NCBI GenBank assembly: GCA_020628545.1 | Contig: JAHDEX010000006.1 | Location: 32,643-96,642 of the forward strand | Direction: 5' to 3' | DNA from: Paracoccaceae bacterium | GTDB lineage: Bacteria > Pseudomonadota > Alphaproteobacteria > Rhodobacterales > Rhodobacteraceae | Length of the DNA: 64,000 nucleotides | Shown: positions 36,310-45,404 of the stretch, one piece after another | Layout of the letters: each line of letters begins with the position of its first letter | Position numbering within the stretch: position 1 is the first letter of the stretch | Translations under genes and position numbers: made by a program | Notes under the pieces: generated by a model | Seen by the model: the letters and a program-made list of their open reading frames with translations, nothing else | Databases searched by the model: none | Told to the model about the DNA's origin: nothing

Positions 36310-37916
36310 CCGCGACCTTCGATCACATCGTGATCGGAGGTGGATCATCCGGCGCCGCCTGCGCCGCACGCTTGGTCAAGGCAGGCGCCCGCGTGCTGCT
36401 GCTAGAAGCGGGACATTCCAACCGTCACCCCCTCCTCGATATGCCACCTGGCATCTTCAAGATGATCAACGGCTCGAAGTTCATGCGGTATCACAAGACC
36501 GAGCCGCAAGCGCATCTCGACGGCCGCGTCCATGACATCCCGCAAGGCAACGTCCTCGGCGGCGGCTCTTCCGTCAACGCCCAGGTTTACATGCGCGGGC
36601 GCCCGTCCGACTATGACGCGTGGAACGACATCCTGCATGGCGCAAACGATGGCGTGGGATGGGGCTGGAAAGACGTCCTGCCCTACTTTCGTGGGATGGA
36701 GGCGAACAACCGTTTCGCCGACGATCTGCACGGCACCGATGGCGAGGTCCTTGTCTCCGACCCCGGCCATATCAATGAAATGTCCCGCTGGTTTGTCCAG
36801 GCGGTGCAGCAAATGGGCGAACCGTTTAATCCGGATTTCAACGGCCCAGCGCAACGCGGCGTTGGCTTCTACCAGTTCACCAACCGCCACGGGCGGCGCA
36901 GCTCATCCGCCTATGCGTTTCTGTCGCCGCTCAGGGATGACCCGAACCTGAGCATCAAGCTTCACGCCGAAGTCGCTGCAATCCAACTCACCGGTGATCG
37001 CGCAAAAGGTGTCACCTACCGTGACAAAACAGGCGACCATCAGGCCAACGCGACGGGAGAAATCATCGTCGCCGCAGGCGCCCTCGTCTCACCAAAGATC
37101 CTCATGCAATCGGGCATCGGCCCCGAAGACCACCTCGCCGAGCATAACGTCAATACCCTGCACGCCCTGCCAGGGGTCGGCCAAAACCTGATCGACCACC
37201 CAGAAGTCCCGATCACCGCTTTCGCCAACGGCCCCTACGGCTACTTCAAACAGGGTGACGGCTGGCGCATGCTGCGCAACGGCATCCAGTTTAAGCTCTT
37301 CGGCAGCGGCCCCGTCACCTCTGCAGGGGTAGAGGCCGGCGCATTCGTCAATCCGGCAGACCCATCCGCTGACCCAACCATCCAAGCCTTCTGCGTCCCC
37401 ATCGTCTACCTTGACCGCGACGCACTGGACGAAGTCGAAGATGACTACGGCCTCACCGTCACCACAGTTGTTGTCAAACCCAAGTCCCGCGGAAAGGTCC
37501 GCCTGCGATCAAACGATCCCTTCGCCATGCCCAGCGTCTCACCCAACCTGCTCAAACACCCTGACGACATGGCAGAGATGATCCGCGGCCAGCGCTTCTT
37601 CCGCGAAGCCTTCGAAACCCGCCCCCTCTCCGACCGCATCGGCAGCATCGTCATCCCCGAACGCGACGACGACGCGACGCTCATGGCACATTGCAAACGC
37701 TTCGTGAAAACCAACTACCACCCTGCGGGCACCTGCAAGATGGGCGCGGACAATGACCCGCTCGCTGTGCTCGATAGCCGCATGCGCGTGCGCGGCATTG
37801 AAGGGTTGCGGGTCTGTGACATGTCTGCTGTTCCGGACATCAACGCGGGCAACACCAACGCCCCTGCCATGATGCTCGGCGCCCGCTGCGCCGATCTGAT
37901 CCTCGAAACCGCTTAG
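36306..37916 (+). CDS. GMC family FAD oxidoreductase (choline/alcohol dehydrogenase-like)
   Basis: A 536-residue flavoenzyme. An FAD-binding VIGGGSSGAACAARL motif opens the protein. GMC signatures follow (GGGSSVNAQVYMRG near residue 85; GALVSPKILMQSGIGP). The C-terminal catalytic region has YHPAGTCKMG and the HN-type pair around INAGNTNAPAMM. It oxidises an alcohol, polyol or sugar; the substrate is unknown. Its ATG overlaps the LacI-type stop (ATGA), so it is translationally coupled to the regulator. It ends in a 4-base overlap with the stop of the convergent permease. Confidence 0.9.
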   Translation: MTATFDHIVIGGGSSGAACAARLVKAGARVLLLEAGHSNRHPLLDMPPGIFKMINGSKFMRYHKTEPQAHLDGRVHDIPQGNVLGGGSSVNAQVYMRGRPSDYDAWNDILHGANDGVGWGWKDVLPYFRGMEANNRFADDLHGTDGEVLVSDPGHINEMSRWFVQAVQQMGEPFNPDFNGPAQRGVGFYQFTNRHGRRSSSAYAFLSPLRDDPNLSIKLHAEVAAIQLTGDRAKGVTYRDKTGDHQANATGEIIVAAGALVSPKILMQSGIGPEDHLAEHNVNTLHALPGVGQNLIDHPEVPITAFANGPYGYFKQGDGWRMLRNGIQFKLFGSGPVTSAGVEAGAFVNPADPSADPTIQAFCVPIVYLDRDALDEVEDDYGLTVTTVVVKPKSRGKVRLRSNDPFAMPSVSPNLLKHPDDMAEMIRGQRFFREAFETRPLSDRIGSIVIPERDDDATLMAHCKRFVKTNYHPAGTCKMGADNDPLAVLDSRMRVRGIEGLRVCDMSAVPDINAGNTNAPAMMLGARCADLILETA

Positions 37917-38776
37917 CCTTTCACGGCCCCCGCCGTCAGCCCCGACTGGAACTGGCGGGTCATCAGCAGATAAGCAATCACCACCGGTAGTGTTGAAACG
38001 ACCACGGATGAGAACACCAATCCCCATTCCGTCGAATAGGACCCGATGAAAGACACGATCCCAACCGGCATCGTCTGCACCTCAGGCTTGAAGGCGAGGA
38101 TCAGGGGAATGAAGAACTCATTCCACATCCACACCCCGTTCAGGATCGCGACAGAGATCAGCCCGGGTTTCATCAGCGGCAACACGATACGGATGAAGAT
38201 CTGCCACTCCGTCGCGCCATCCATCCGCGCCGCATGCACCAGATCACGCGGCAAAGCCGCCGCAATCGGCGTCAAAACCAACACTCCCAAAGGCAGCCCC
38301 ATCGCAATGTATGGCACAATCAACGCCAAAAGCGTCCCGAACAGCCCCACCGCCTTCAACACGATAAAGAGCGGCAGAATGATCGCATGCACCGGCACCA
38401 AAAGCCCCGCAACAAACAGCGTATAAAGCCCCATCGCGAACTTCTTTTCTTTTCGGCTGAGACCATAGGCAATCATCGTCGCCAGGAACGTGCTGACCAA
38501 CACCGCCACCGTCGTCACAATGATCGTATTCGGAAGTGTCAGCGACAGCTGCGCATCCGTCCACGCGCGGCTGTAGTTCTCGATCTTCCATTCTTTCGGC
38601 AAGCCAAACGGGTTGATGAAGAACTCCGGCACCGACTTGAATGAGGCGATGACCATGAAGAAGAGCGGCCCGAGCACCCAGAGCGATGCAACAACCAAAA
38701 CCGCCGTCCGTGCCGTCTTGCCCACGAAGACGCCAAAGTCGCTCTGGCTGCGCTGCAATTGCGGTGCGCTGCTCAT
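37913..38776 (-). CDS. CUT1 sugar ABC importer permease (MalG-like)
   Basis: A 287-residue permease with six membrane segments and the EAA loop DLVHAARMDGATEWQIFIRIVLPLMKPG (around 175-205). The C-terminus FQSGLTAGAVKG is typical of MalG-like subunits. It is the last gene of the minus-strand operon ATPase - SBP - permease - permease; its start overlaps the previous permease stop by 4 bases. Confidence 0.9.
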   Translation of the reverse strand: MSSAPQLQRSQSDFGVFVGKTARTAVLVVASLWVLGPLFFMVIASFKSVPEFFINPFGLPKEWKIENYSRAWTDAQLSLTLPNTIIVTTVAVLVSTFLATMIAYGLSRKEKKFAMGLYTLFVAGLLVPVHAIILPLFIVLKAVGLFGTLLALIVPYIAMGLPLGVLVLTPIAAALPRDLVHAARMDGATEWQIFIRIVLPLMKPGLISVAILNGVWMWNEFFIPLILAFKPEVQTMPVGIVSFIGSYSTEWGLVFSSVVVSTLPVVIAYLLMTRQFQSGLTAGAVKG

Positions 38777-39708
38777 CCCTCAATCTCCCGGCTGCGCAGG
38801 ATGCGTATCAGACCCCAACAGATCGCCGCCATCACCACCATCATCAAAAGCGCCATCGCGACCCCAAAGGCAAAGCGGATCTCAGCGCTCGAAAACGATG
38901 ATCCGCCGAAGGCTGTGCGATAGATCAGTGTGCCCAGAACATCTGTCCCAAAGTTCGGGGCGCCCAAAGGCCCGGTCAAAACATAGACCACGTCGAACGT
39001 TCGAAATGTCCCGATAAACGTCAGAACCGTGAGTGCGGTGAAGGCCGGGGACAATTGCGGGAAGACGACCCGCCAAAAGATCTGGCGCGTGTTGGCGCCA
39101 TCCATCGCGGCGGCTTGTTTCAATTCTTCGGGTACGTTCTGTAACCCGGACAGGTAAATGATGATCGACCAGCCCATGGAGTTCCAGGCGGTCACAAACA
39201 CGATCACCGCCAACGCCGTGCCGGGCTGAGACAGCCATTGCCCGGCCAGGAACCCAAGCCCAATCGCCTCCAGCATCGGGTTCACAAGGCCAATGTTGGG
39301 CGACAGCATAAGGGTCCAAACAAAGCCGGTCGCAACCAGTGACATGATTACAGGCAGGAACAGCACCGTCCGATAAAACTGCATGAAGCGCGGTTTCTCG
39401 TTCAGAAGTACGGCCAGATAAAGCCCGATTGTGTGCTGAAAGATCAGGATCGCGATGAAGATAACCGCATTATGAAACGCGGCGCGATAGAACGGATAGT
39501 ACGTTAGGATCTCTGCGTAGTTGGCGAGACCGACAAAGGACAAATCGTTCCCAAGGCCCGACCAATTGGTCATTGAGACGCCAAAGGCAAAGGCCAATGG
39601 CAGCAACATGACGGCAAGGAAAAACAGGAACCCCGGCAAGACAAACCACAAATGCCCATAGCGCAACGAAAACTGCGATGGCGGTTTGGGAAGTGTGGCC
39701 TGTGTCAT
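38773..39708 (-). CDS. CUT1 sugar ABC importer permease (MalF-like)
   Basis: A 311-residue permease with six membrane segments and the EAA loop ELKQAAAMDGANTRQIFWRVVFPQLSP near residues 195-221. A polar N-terminal ~20 residues precede the first segment. It lies between the SBP gene and the MalG-like gene and is translationally coupled to the latter. Confidence 0.9.
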   Translation of the reverse strand: MTQATLPKPPSQFSLRYGHLWFVLPGFLFFLAVMLLPLAFAFGVSMTNWSGLGNDLSFVGLANYAEILTYYPFYRAAFHNAVIFIAILIFQHTIGLYLAVLLNEKPRFMQFYRTVLFLPVIMSLVATGFVWTLMLSPNIGLVNPMLEAIGLGFLAGQWLSQPGTALAVIVFVTAWNSMGWSIIIYLSGLQNVPEELKQAAAMDGANTRQIFWRVVFPQLSPAFTALTVLTFIGTFRTFDVVYVLTGPLGAPNFGTDVLGTLIYRTAFGGSSFSSAEIRFAFGVAMALLMMVVMAAICWGLIRILRSREIEG

Positions 39709-39764
39709 GCCGGAGAACCTGTCTGGAAAGAAGGGGCCACAGACGCAGCCCCTTGGGAGGACCC

Positions 39765-40979
39765 CTAGTTGCCGCTTGGCTCTACCGCAGCCTGGATAGC
39801 TTCGGCAAAGGCTTCTGGTGTCATTTCACCGAGGAACAAGGCGGCAGTATTCTGTTGTGCAACCGACCAAACGTTGCCGGTTTCAGGAAGTTCATAGAAC
39901 ACCCGCATATCGTTGCTGCGTGAGGCCTCGATAAATTCCTCAAGGATGCGATTTTCCGCGGGCACCACGTTTTTGTTCGTGGTCATGGTGATGGTATCGA
40001 CGACCATTTGCTGCGCCTGATCACCCATCATCCACTGCAGGAACGTCGTCGCAGCATCCGGGTACTCGGTCTGGGAGTTCACGAGGTAGATGTATTCAAG
40101 CCCCGTCACCGTGGCTGGCTTGTTGTCGCCCACAGCAGGGAACGGAACCACACCAAGGTCAACATCCGGGTTGATTTCCTGATAACCAGCGTAGTCTGCG
40201 GAGCCGCCGGGCATCATCGCACCCTGCCCCAATGCGGCCAGCGCTTTGCCTTCCACATATGGTGTCGACAGAGCACCTGGCTGCATGCAATCGCCAATGT
40301 CTTGCAGGAAATGAGCGGCTTCCAGAAGGTCAGGGTCTGTAAACTTGCGTTCACCGCGGCGCAACGCAGCAAACCCATCCACGCCCAGAACAGAAGCCGT
40401 CATCATCATATACATGAATGAGGGTACGATCCCGTCAGATGCAGGTACGATCAGTGGTGTAACGCCCTGATCTTTCATCGAGGCGCACATTTCGAGGAAC
40501 TCTGCCTGCGTAGCAGGTGGTGTCATGCCAAGGTCTTCGAAAATGTTGCGGTGGTAATAGAGGCCAACCGAATAGGTACCAAGGATCGGAACGCCCCAGA
40601 CCTGACCGTTCTGATCAATGGCGTCGGCAGCTGCATCGCGCAAGCTTGAGGTGTCGAGCTTATCGGTCAGTTCCAATGCGTAACCGGCTTCGGCTGCGGC
40701 CAGCGTTTCTGGTCCAGCGGGCAGTCCGAACAGATCAGGCGCTTCACCCGCAGCGAGGGCGGTATTCAGCCGCGCGGAATAGTTTGTACCTGCGATCTCT
40801 TCCAACTCGATCGTGATGTCGGGGTGGGCTTCTTCAAACGCATCGAGAATGGCTTGTGCGCGATCTTTCCACTCTGGATGGTTATGCCACATGGTAAGCG
40901 TCACTTCGGCGAACGCTGGTGCGGCGGCACCAAAGGCCATTGCACTCGCGAGAAGCGCTGATGTCAGGGTATATTTCAT
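39765..40979 (-). CDS. CUT1 sugar-binding protein (extracellular solute-binding family 1)
   Basis: A 404-residue periplasmic protein: signal peptide (residues 1-24, ending APAFA), then a family 1 solute-binding fold with LTMWHNHPEWKD, DLFGLPAGPE, WGVPILGTYSVGLYYHRNIFEDLG and a C-terminal FLQWMMGDQAQQ region. The ATG at 40979 follows GGAGGAGAG. Substrate unknown, presumably a mono- or oligosaccharide. It lies between the ATPase and permease genes of a complete importer. Confidence 0.9.
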   Translation of the reverse strand: MKYTLTSALLASAMAFGAAAPAFAEVTLTMWHNHPEWKDRAQAILDAFEEAHPDITIELEEIAGTNYSARLNTALAAGEAPDLFGLPAGPETLAAAEAGYALELTDKLDTSSLRDAAADAIDQNGQVWGVPILGTYSVGLYYHRNIFEDLGMTPPATQAEFLEMCASMKDQGVTPLIVPASDGIVPSFMYMMMTASVLGVDGFAALRRGERKFTDPDLLEAAHFLQDIGDCMQPGALSTPYVEGKALAALGQGAMMPGGSADYAGYQEINPDVDLGVVPFPAVGDNKPATVTGLEYIYLVNSQTEYPDAATTFLQWMMGDQAQQMVVDTITMTTNKNVVPAENRILEEFIEASRSNDMRVFYELPETGNVWSVAQQNTAALFLGEMTPEAFAEAIQAAVEPSGN

Positions 40980-41031
40980 GGTCTCTCCTCCTGTTGGTGC
41001 TGCGGATACCTCCCATCCGCAGCGTTTGGTT

Positions 41032-42219
41032 TTAGGTGTCGCGCAAGGCACGACCGGTCTTTGGGTCAAAGAAATGCAATCGCTCACACGCCACCGCGAC
41101 ACGGGCGACATCGCCCTTCCGGGCTTTGGATTGGGATGAAAAGCGGCAGATGCAGCGGCCCTGGATGTCACCTGTCATGGAGACTTCTTCGAGGTTGTCG
41201 ACATCGTCTTCGACGGCAACAGCCGGCGCCGACAGCGCAACGTGCGCCATGTGGTCAGAGCCAAGCGATTCCACCAATGCAACTTGCGCCTCAAAAACCT
41301 GATCCACTGGATGGTCGGGCTGGAGCGCCGCGTCTTCGAGGTCTTCTGGCCGCAGGCCAACGATGATGTCCGTCATCGCGTGATCGCGAACGAGGTTGTA
41401 TTTTGCGAGGGCCGCATCGGGAACGGTTAGCGTTGCATCGCCCAGCTTCACTTTGATGCCACCTGCGTCACGCAGAAGCGTTCCATAGAACAGGTTCATT
41501 GCGGGCGATCCAATGAAAGCCGCGACGAACGTGTTGGCCGGATCGTGGTAAATCTCATCGGGGCTTGCGACCTGCTGCAGCACGCCGTCTCGCATCAGGG
41601 CGACGCGGTCACCCATCGTCATTGCTTCCACCTGATCATGCGTGACGTAGATCGTCGTGACCGCCAACTGGCGTTGGATCTGGGCTACCTCCGCCCGCAT
41701 CTTCACACGTAATTTCGCGTCGAGATTGGACAGAGGCTCATCCATCAGAAAGACAGACGGGCGCCGGATGATTGCGCGCCCCATCGCGACACGTTGACGT
41801 TGCCCACCCGACAGATTGCCAGGTCTGCGCTGCAGATAGGGTTCCAATTGCAAAGTCTTCGCGACCTCCTGCACACGCCGCGCAATTTCTTCCTTGCCCA
41901 CTTTCGCGATTTGCAAAGGGAACGCGATATTGTCGAAAACGGACATGTGCGGGTAAAGTGCATAGCTTTGGAACACCATCGCGATGTCGCGATCGCGCGA
42001 GGCGAAGTCGTTCACAACCTGGTCGCCGATCAGCACTTCACCGCTCGTGATGTCTTCTAGACCGCCGATCATCTTCAGTGCGGTCGACTTACCGCACCCA
42101 GACGGACCAACCAGCACAAGAAATTCGCCGTCTGCGATCTCAATCGACAAGTCGCTCAGCGCAGGTTGGGCTGCTCCCGCATAAGACTTCTTCAGATTTC
42201 TAAGACTGACGGTCGCCAT
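41032..42219 (-). CDS. CUT1 importer ATPase (UgpC/MalK/MsmX-like)
   Basis: A 395-residue ATPase: Walker A GPSGCGKST, Q-loop, signature LSGGQRQR, Walker B VFLMDEPLSNLD, switch HDQVEAMT, then the C-terminal TOBE/regulatory domain (IVGLRPEDLE). It is the first gene of the minus-strand importer operon and the only CUT1 ATPase in the window. Importers at 43244-46225 and 55534-58561 have none, so this protein may energise all three, as MsmX and similar proteins do elsewhere. The ATG at 42219 gives the family length; the upstream in-frame start at 42324 lies in the regulatory region. Confidence 0.9.
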   Translation of the reverse strand: MATVSLRNLKKSYAGAAQPALSDLSIEIADGEFLVLVGPSGCGKSTALKMIGGLEDITSGEVLIGDQVVNDFASRDRDIAMVFQSYALYPHMSVFDNIAFPLQIAKVGKEEIARRVQEVAKTLQLEPYLQRRPGNLSGGQRQRVAMGRAIIRRPSVFLMDEPLSNLDAKLRVKMRAEVAQIQRQLAVTTIYVTHDQVEAMTMGDRVALMRDGVLQQVASPDEIYHDPANTFVAAFIGSPAMNLFYGTLLRDAGGIKVKLGDATLTVPDAALAKYNLVRDHAMTDIIVGLRPEDLEDAALQPDHPVDQVFEAQVALVESLGSDHMAHVALSAPAVAVEDDVDNLEEVSMTGDIQGRCICRFSSQSKARKGDVARVAVACERLHFFDPKTGRALRDT

Positions 42220-42358
42220 GCCTGCTCCGACTTCGGCCGCAGCTGCGACCCTCCCTGATTGCCAGACTGCACGACCCTCCTCGGCCGTATCGCAGCTGGT
42301 GGAGAAGAGTAAGCATATAATCAATCACGTTTCAATATATAATCTATGGAATGTAACA

Positions 42359-42372
42359 AATAATATATTATT
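42359..42372. promoter_or_regulatory. AT-rich palindrome upstream of ATPase operon
   Basis: AATAATATATTATT is a perfect 14-base palindrome between the GntR-type gene and the ATPase operon. Its core TAATATATTA recurs at 43188-43197, upstream of the plus-strand importer. A site for the FadR-type regulator encoded between the two copies is likely. Confidence 0.45.
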
Positions 42373-42411
42373 CAGATGGGCAGCCGTCTTTGACGACTAA
42401 TTCTTCAAGAT

Positions 42412-43068
42412 TTACGCATGGTTGCGGGTGGTCTTTAGCTGCAAATACATCTGATCTCCGGCCCCACGCACGTGCTTCTTGATGCTGGCAATGGCGGCCT
42501 CGGTGTCACTATCGCGAAAGGCCTGCAGCAGCTCTCGATGCTCTCTGAGTATCTCCGCGTGACGTGCGCGCGAGATTGGAACGCTCATCGCCAGGGCATT
42601 CAGAATGCGACGTTGCAGTTTCCAGATCCCGAATGCGCGTCCATTGTAATGCTTGCGTGCAATGAGTTCGTGGAACTTGAGGTCGAGCCCGGTAAACTTT
42701 GGTTTGTCCTCAACCGGGGTGGCCTCCAACTCTGCCTGGATTGCCTCAAGCGCTTTGAGATCTTCCTCAGTGCAGCTCTTCGTGAAGGTTTCCACAAAGT
42801 ACGGCTCCATCAACTGGAGCACTTCGAAGATGTCCCGCAACGAATCGGAATCGAAGGTAGACACCGTCGCACCCTTGTTTTGGGCAATTGTCACAATGCC
42901 CTCACCCTGCAACAGACGGAGTGCCTCTCGCACGGGGATGATCGACGTGCCGTAACGCGATGCAAGGTCCTGCACTTTCAACCGGGTCCCGCCAGGGAAC
43001 ACGCCATTCCCGATATCAGTCAGGACACGCGTATAAATTGATGTGCTGTCAGCGGATGTCTTTGCCAT
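42412..43068 (-). CDS. FadR-type GntR family regulator (FCD domain)
   Basis: A 218-residue regulator. The N-terminal winged helix (KVQDLASRYGTSIIPVREALRLLQGEGIV, about 30-60) is typical of GntR proteins. The all-helical FCD ligand domain follows (about 80-210), with Asp/His residues (DLKFHELI, ILREHRELL) at the usual metal-binding places. It sits between two sugar importers, one on each side, and near a galactonate-dehydratase-like gene; E. coli DgoR, which responds to galactonate, is of the same type. The effector here is unknown. Confidence 0.9.
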   Translation of the reverse strand: MAKTSADSTSIYTRVLTDIGNGVFPGGTRLKVQDLASRYGTSIIPVREALRLLQGEGIVTIAQNKGATVSTFDSDSLRDIFEVLQLMEPYFVETFTKSCTEEDLKALEAIQAELEATPVEDKPKFTGLDLKFHELIARKHYNGRAFGIWKLQRRILNALAMSVPISRARHAEILREHRELLQAFRDSDTEAAIASIKKHVRGAGDQMYLQLKTTRNHA

Positions 43069-43174
43069 GCTTTGTGTCCCTTGCCGTCATACGCTTACGC
43101 ATACCTTTTGAGGCAACCGTATTACAAATCGGTCGTTTTAGATATCTTTAGCAGCCTAATCAGCCAAAACATTA

Positions 43175-43197
43175 TTGACAACGCGGATAATATATTA
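43175..43197 (+). promoter_or_regulatory. Promoter with overlapping palindrome for plus-strand sugar importer
   Basis: TTGACA at 43175-43180 is a consensus -35 box. The palindrome TAATATATTA at 43188-43197 lies just downstream, where a repressor would block polymerase. The -10 box is unclear (TAACAA at 43199 would need an 18-base spacer). ACATTATTGACAAC, which includes the -35, also occurs at 48296-48309, upstream of the LysM-SBP gene. Confidence 0.5.
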
Positions 43198-43243
43198 CTA
43201 ACAATAATATTTAATATACTAAATTGATCATTGGGAGGATCAC

Positions 43244-44473
43244 ATGGCATTTTCGTCGCGTTTGCTGGCCGGTACGGCCTTGGCCACCGCTCTTGTTGCA
43301 ACATCCGTCACGGCCCAGCAGGTCGTTCTCGACGTCACCGCCTGGAAAGGCAACGAGGCCGAACCAGCTGGTCTACCAGAATTGGTCGCCGCCTTTGAGG
43401 AAGCGAACCCAGACATTGATGTCGAGCTTTCCTACATCAGCCGACTGGATACAGACCTTGTTTTGCCACCACGTTTGCAGGGAAATGATGCGCCAGATGT
43501 CATGATGACGGATATGCCGCTTGTGCAGATCTGGTCTGACGCCGGTTTGCTGGCCGATCTCGGAACAGACTCAGAATGGTATGCACGCCTTGAGCCGTCG
43601 CTGGTCCCGTCAGTTACGTCGGGTGAGGCTGTCTACATTATGCCGCTTGAAGTCATCGGGATGGGCAACTTCGTAAACATGGGTCTGCTCAAACAAGCGG
43701 GCCTTGATGCAGCGCCGAGCACGCTCGACGAACTTTATGCCGCCTGCGCGGCATTGGATGCAGCCGGAATCAGCCCAATGATATTCACCGGCGGTTTCTC
43801 TGCGCCACTGTTTGTGATCGCAAATGGGCTTGAAGCAACAGACGCAGCAGCCAAGCTTGGCATGGCCGAAGAAACCTTCACTGAATCTGAAGCATTCAAT
43901 GGCTCCATCGATCTTGTACGCACCTTGATCAACAACAAATGTGTAGATCCTGACGCACAAGCAGGGCTCGACCCTTGGTCGACGGCGCTCACAGAATTCA
44001 AGGCGGGCAATTACGCCATGATGCCGCAAGGCGCGTGGAACATTGCCGATTTCTCGACAGTGGAAGGGCTCGACTACGTCTTTGCGCCAATTCCATCTGG
44101 GAAAGACAGCGGTGTCGCGCTCGACCTTTTCGGAATCGGATGGTCAATCAGTTCGCAAAGCGCGCACCCAGAAGAAGCAGCCCGTTTCGTGAACTTTTTC
44201 GCCGATCCGTCCAACCTCCAAATCATGCTGGATGCTGAAAGCGCCTACAGCCCGTTCCAAGGTGGGGCGAGCGGCACACCCGATCTCGCAGCGCCTTATG
44301 ATCAGTCCCGCATCGACGGTGGTGTCGTCATGTACCCATTTGCTGTGCTTGATTGGCCAAAGCCACTTGAGGGCGAAATTTGGGATAGCTTGACTGGCTT
44401 CCTGCTGGATACAAGCAAATCGAACGAAGCTGTCCTGGAACGTTGGGACGAAGCGGTCGAAGACGCTCTATAA
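43244..44473 (+). CDS. CUT1 sugar-binding protein
   Basis: A 409-residue periplasmic solute-binding protein of family 1. A signal peptide (1-24, ending VTAQ) is followed by a binding fold with VTAWKGNEAEPAG, DAPDVMMTDM, AMMPQGAWNIADF and a C-terminal region. The ATG follows GGGAGG. It is the first gene of an operon with two permeases, an SDR and a dehydratase but no ATPase. Confidence 0.9.
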   Translation: MAFSSRLLAGTALATALVATSVTAQQVVLDVTAWKGNEAEPAGLPELVAAFEEANPDIDVELSYISRLDTDLVLPPRLQGNDAPDVMMTDMPLVQIWSDAGLLADLGTDSEWYARLEPSLVPSVTSGEAVYIMPLEVIGMGNFVNMGLLKQAGLDAAPSTLDELYAACAALDAAGISPMIFTGGFSAPLFVIANGLEATDAAAKLGMAEETFTESEAFNGSIDLVRTLINNKCVDPDAQAGLDPWSTALTEFKAGNYAMMPQGAWNIADFSTVEGLDYVFAPIPSGKDSGVALDLFGIGWSISSQSAHPEEAARFVNFFADPSNLQIMLDAESAYSPFQGGASGTPDLAAPYDQSRIDGGVVMYPFAVLDWPKPLEGEIWDSLTGFLLDTSKSNEAVLERWDEAVEDAL

Positions 44474-44534
44474 GGCATCCGCAGCGCGCCTTATCCGGCG
44501 CGCTGCGACAAACGCCTGACCAGAAAGCCCTTTC

Positions 44535-45404
44535 ATGAAACGCAATCTGTCCATCTACTGGTTCACCGCACCAGCGCTGTTGGTTTTGGGGTGCTTCTTC
44601 ATCTACCCCATTGGGCTTTCACTTCAGATGAGTTTCACCGACTTCAAAGGTGTCGGAGAGGCAAATTATGTCGGGTGGGAAAACTACGATCGTTTCGTCT
44701 CTCGGTCCCGCTATATGAACGCGGTGTGGGTGACGCTGAAGTTCACTTTCGCCGTTGTCGTGCTGCAAACCTTGCTTGGCCTGATTTTTGCGGCGCTTCT
44801 GCATCGGATGCCTGCAATCAGGAACTTTTGTCGCGCCGTCCTGTTCACGCCAGCGATGATGTCTTTTGTGATTGTCGGCTACGTCTGGCAGTTCATCTAT
44901 TCGCCCAGCTCGGGCGGGCTGAATGCCGTGCTTGAACTCATCGGTTTGGGCAACCTGACCCGCGGCTGGCTCGGCGATCCTGATACAGCGCTTTATGCCA
45001 TCGCAGTCACGCATGTCTGGATGTTTGTAGGCTACACGACTGCAATTTTCCTCGTCGGTTTCGCCAATATCCCGCAAGATATCGAGGAAGCGGGCCGGCT
45101 GGACGGCGCCAAATCGTGGCAACGATTCTGGTATCTCGAACTTCCGATGCTCGCACCCAGCTTCACGGTCAACATTATCCTATCGACGGTTGGCACGCTC
45201 AAAACGTTCGAACTGCCGTTCATCATGACCCGCGGCGGTCCGGACCGTGCAACCAATACGCTTAGCCTTGAGATCGTGAATAACCTCTTTGGGTCCTACA
45301 AGTTTGGTTTCGCCTCAGCGCTTTCGATCATCATGCTCTTCATCGTGGTCATCGTCGCGATGATCCAGAATTCATATCTTCGCCGGAAAGAGGGCAACAC
45401 ATGA
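44535..45404 (+). CDS. CUT1 sugar ABC importer permease (MalF-like)
   Basis: A 289-residue permease with six membrane segments and EAA loop DIEEAGRLDGAKSWQRFWYLELPMLAPS (about 180-207). The stop overlaps the next permease start by 4 bases. Confidence 0.9.
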   Translation: MKRNLSIYWFTAPALLVLGCFFIYPIGLSLQMSFTDFKGVGEANYVGWENYDRFVSRSRYMNAVWVTLKFTFAVVVLQTLLGLIFAALLHRMPAIRNFCRAVLFTPAMMSFVIVGYVWQFIYSPSSGGLNAVLELIGLGNLTRGWLGDPDTALYAIAVTHVWMFVGYTTAIFLVGFANIPQDIEEAGRLDGAKSWQRFWYLELPMLAPSFTVNIILSTVGTLKTFELPFIMTRGGPDRATNTLSLEIVNNLFGSYKFGFASALSIIMLFIVVIVAMIQNSYLRRKEGNT

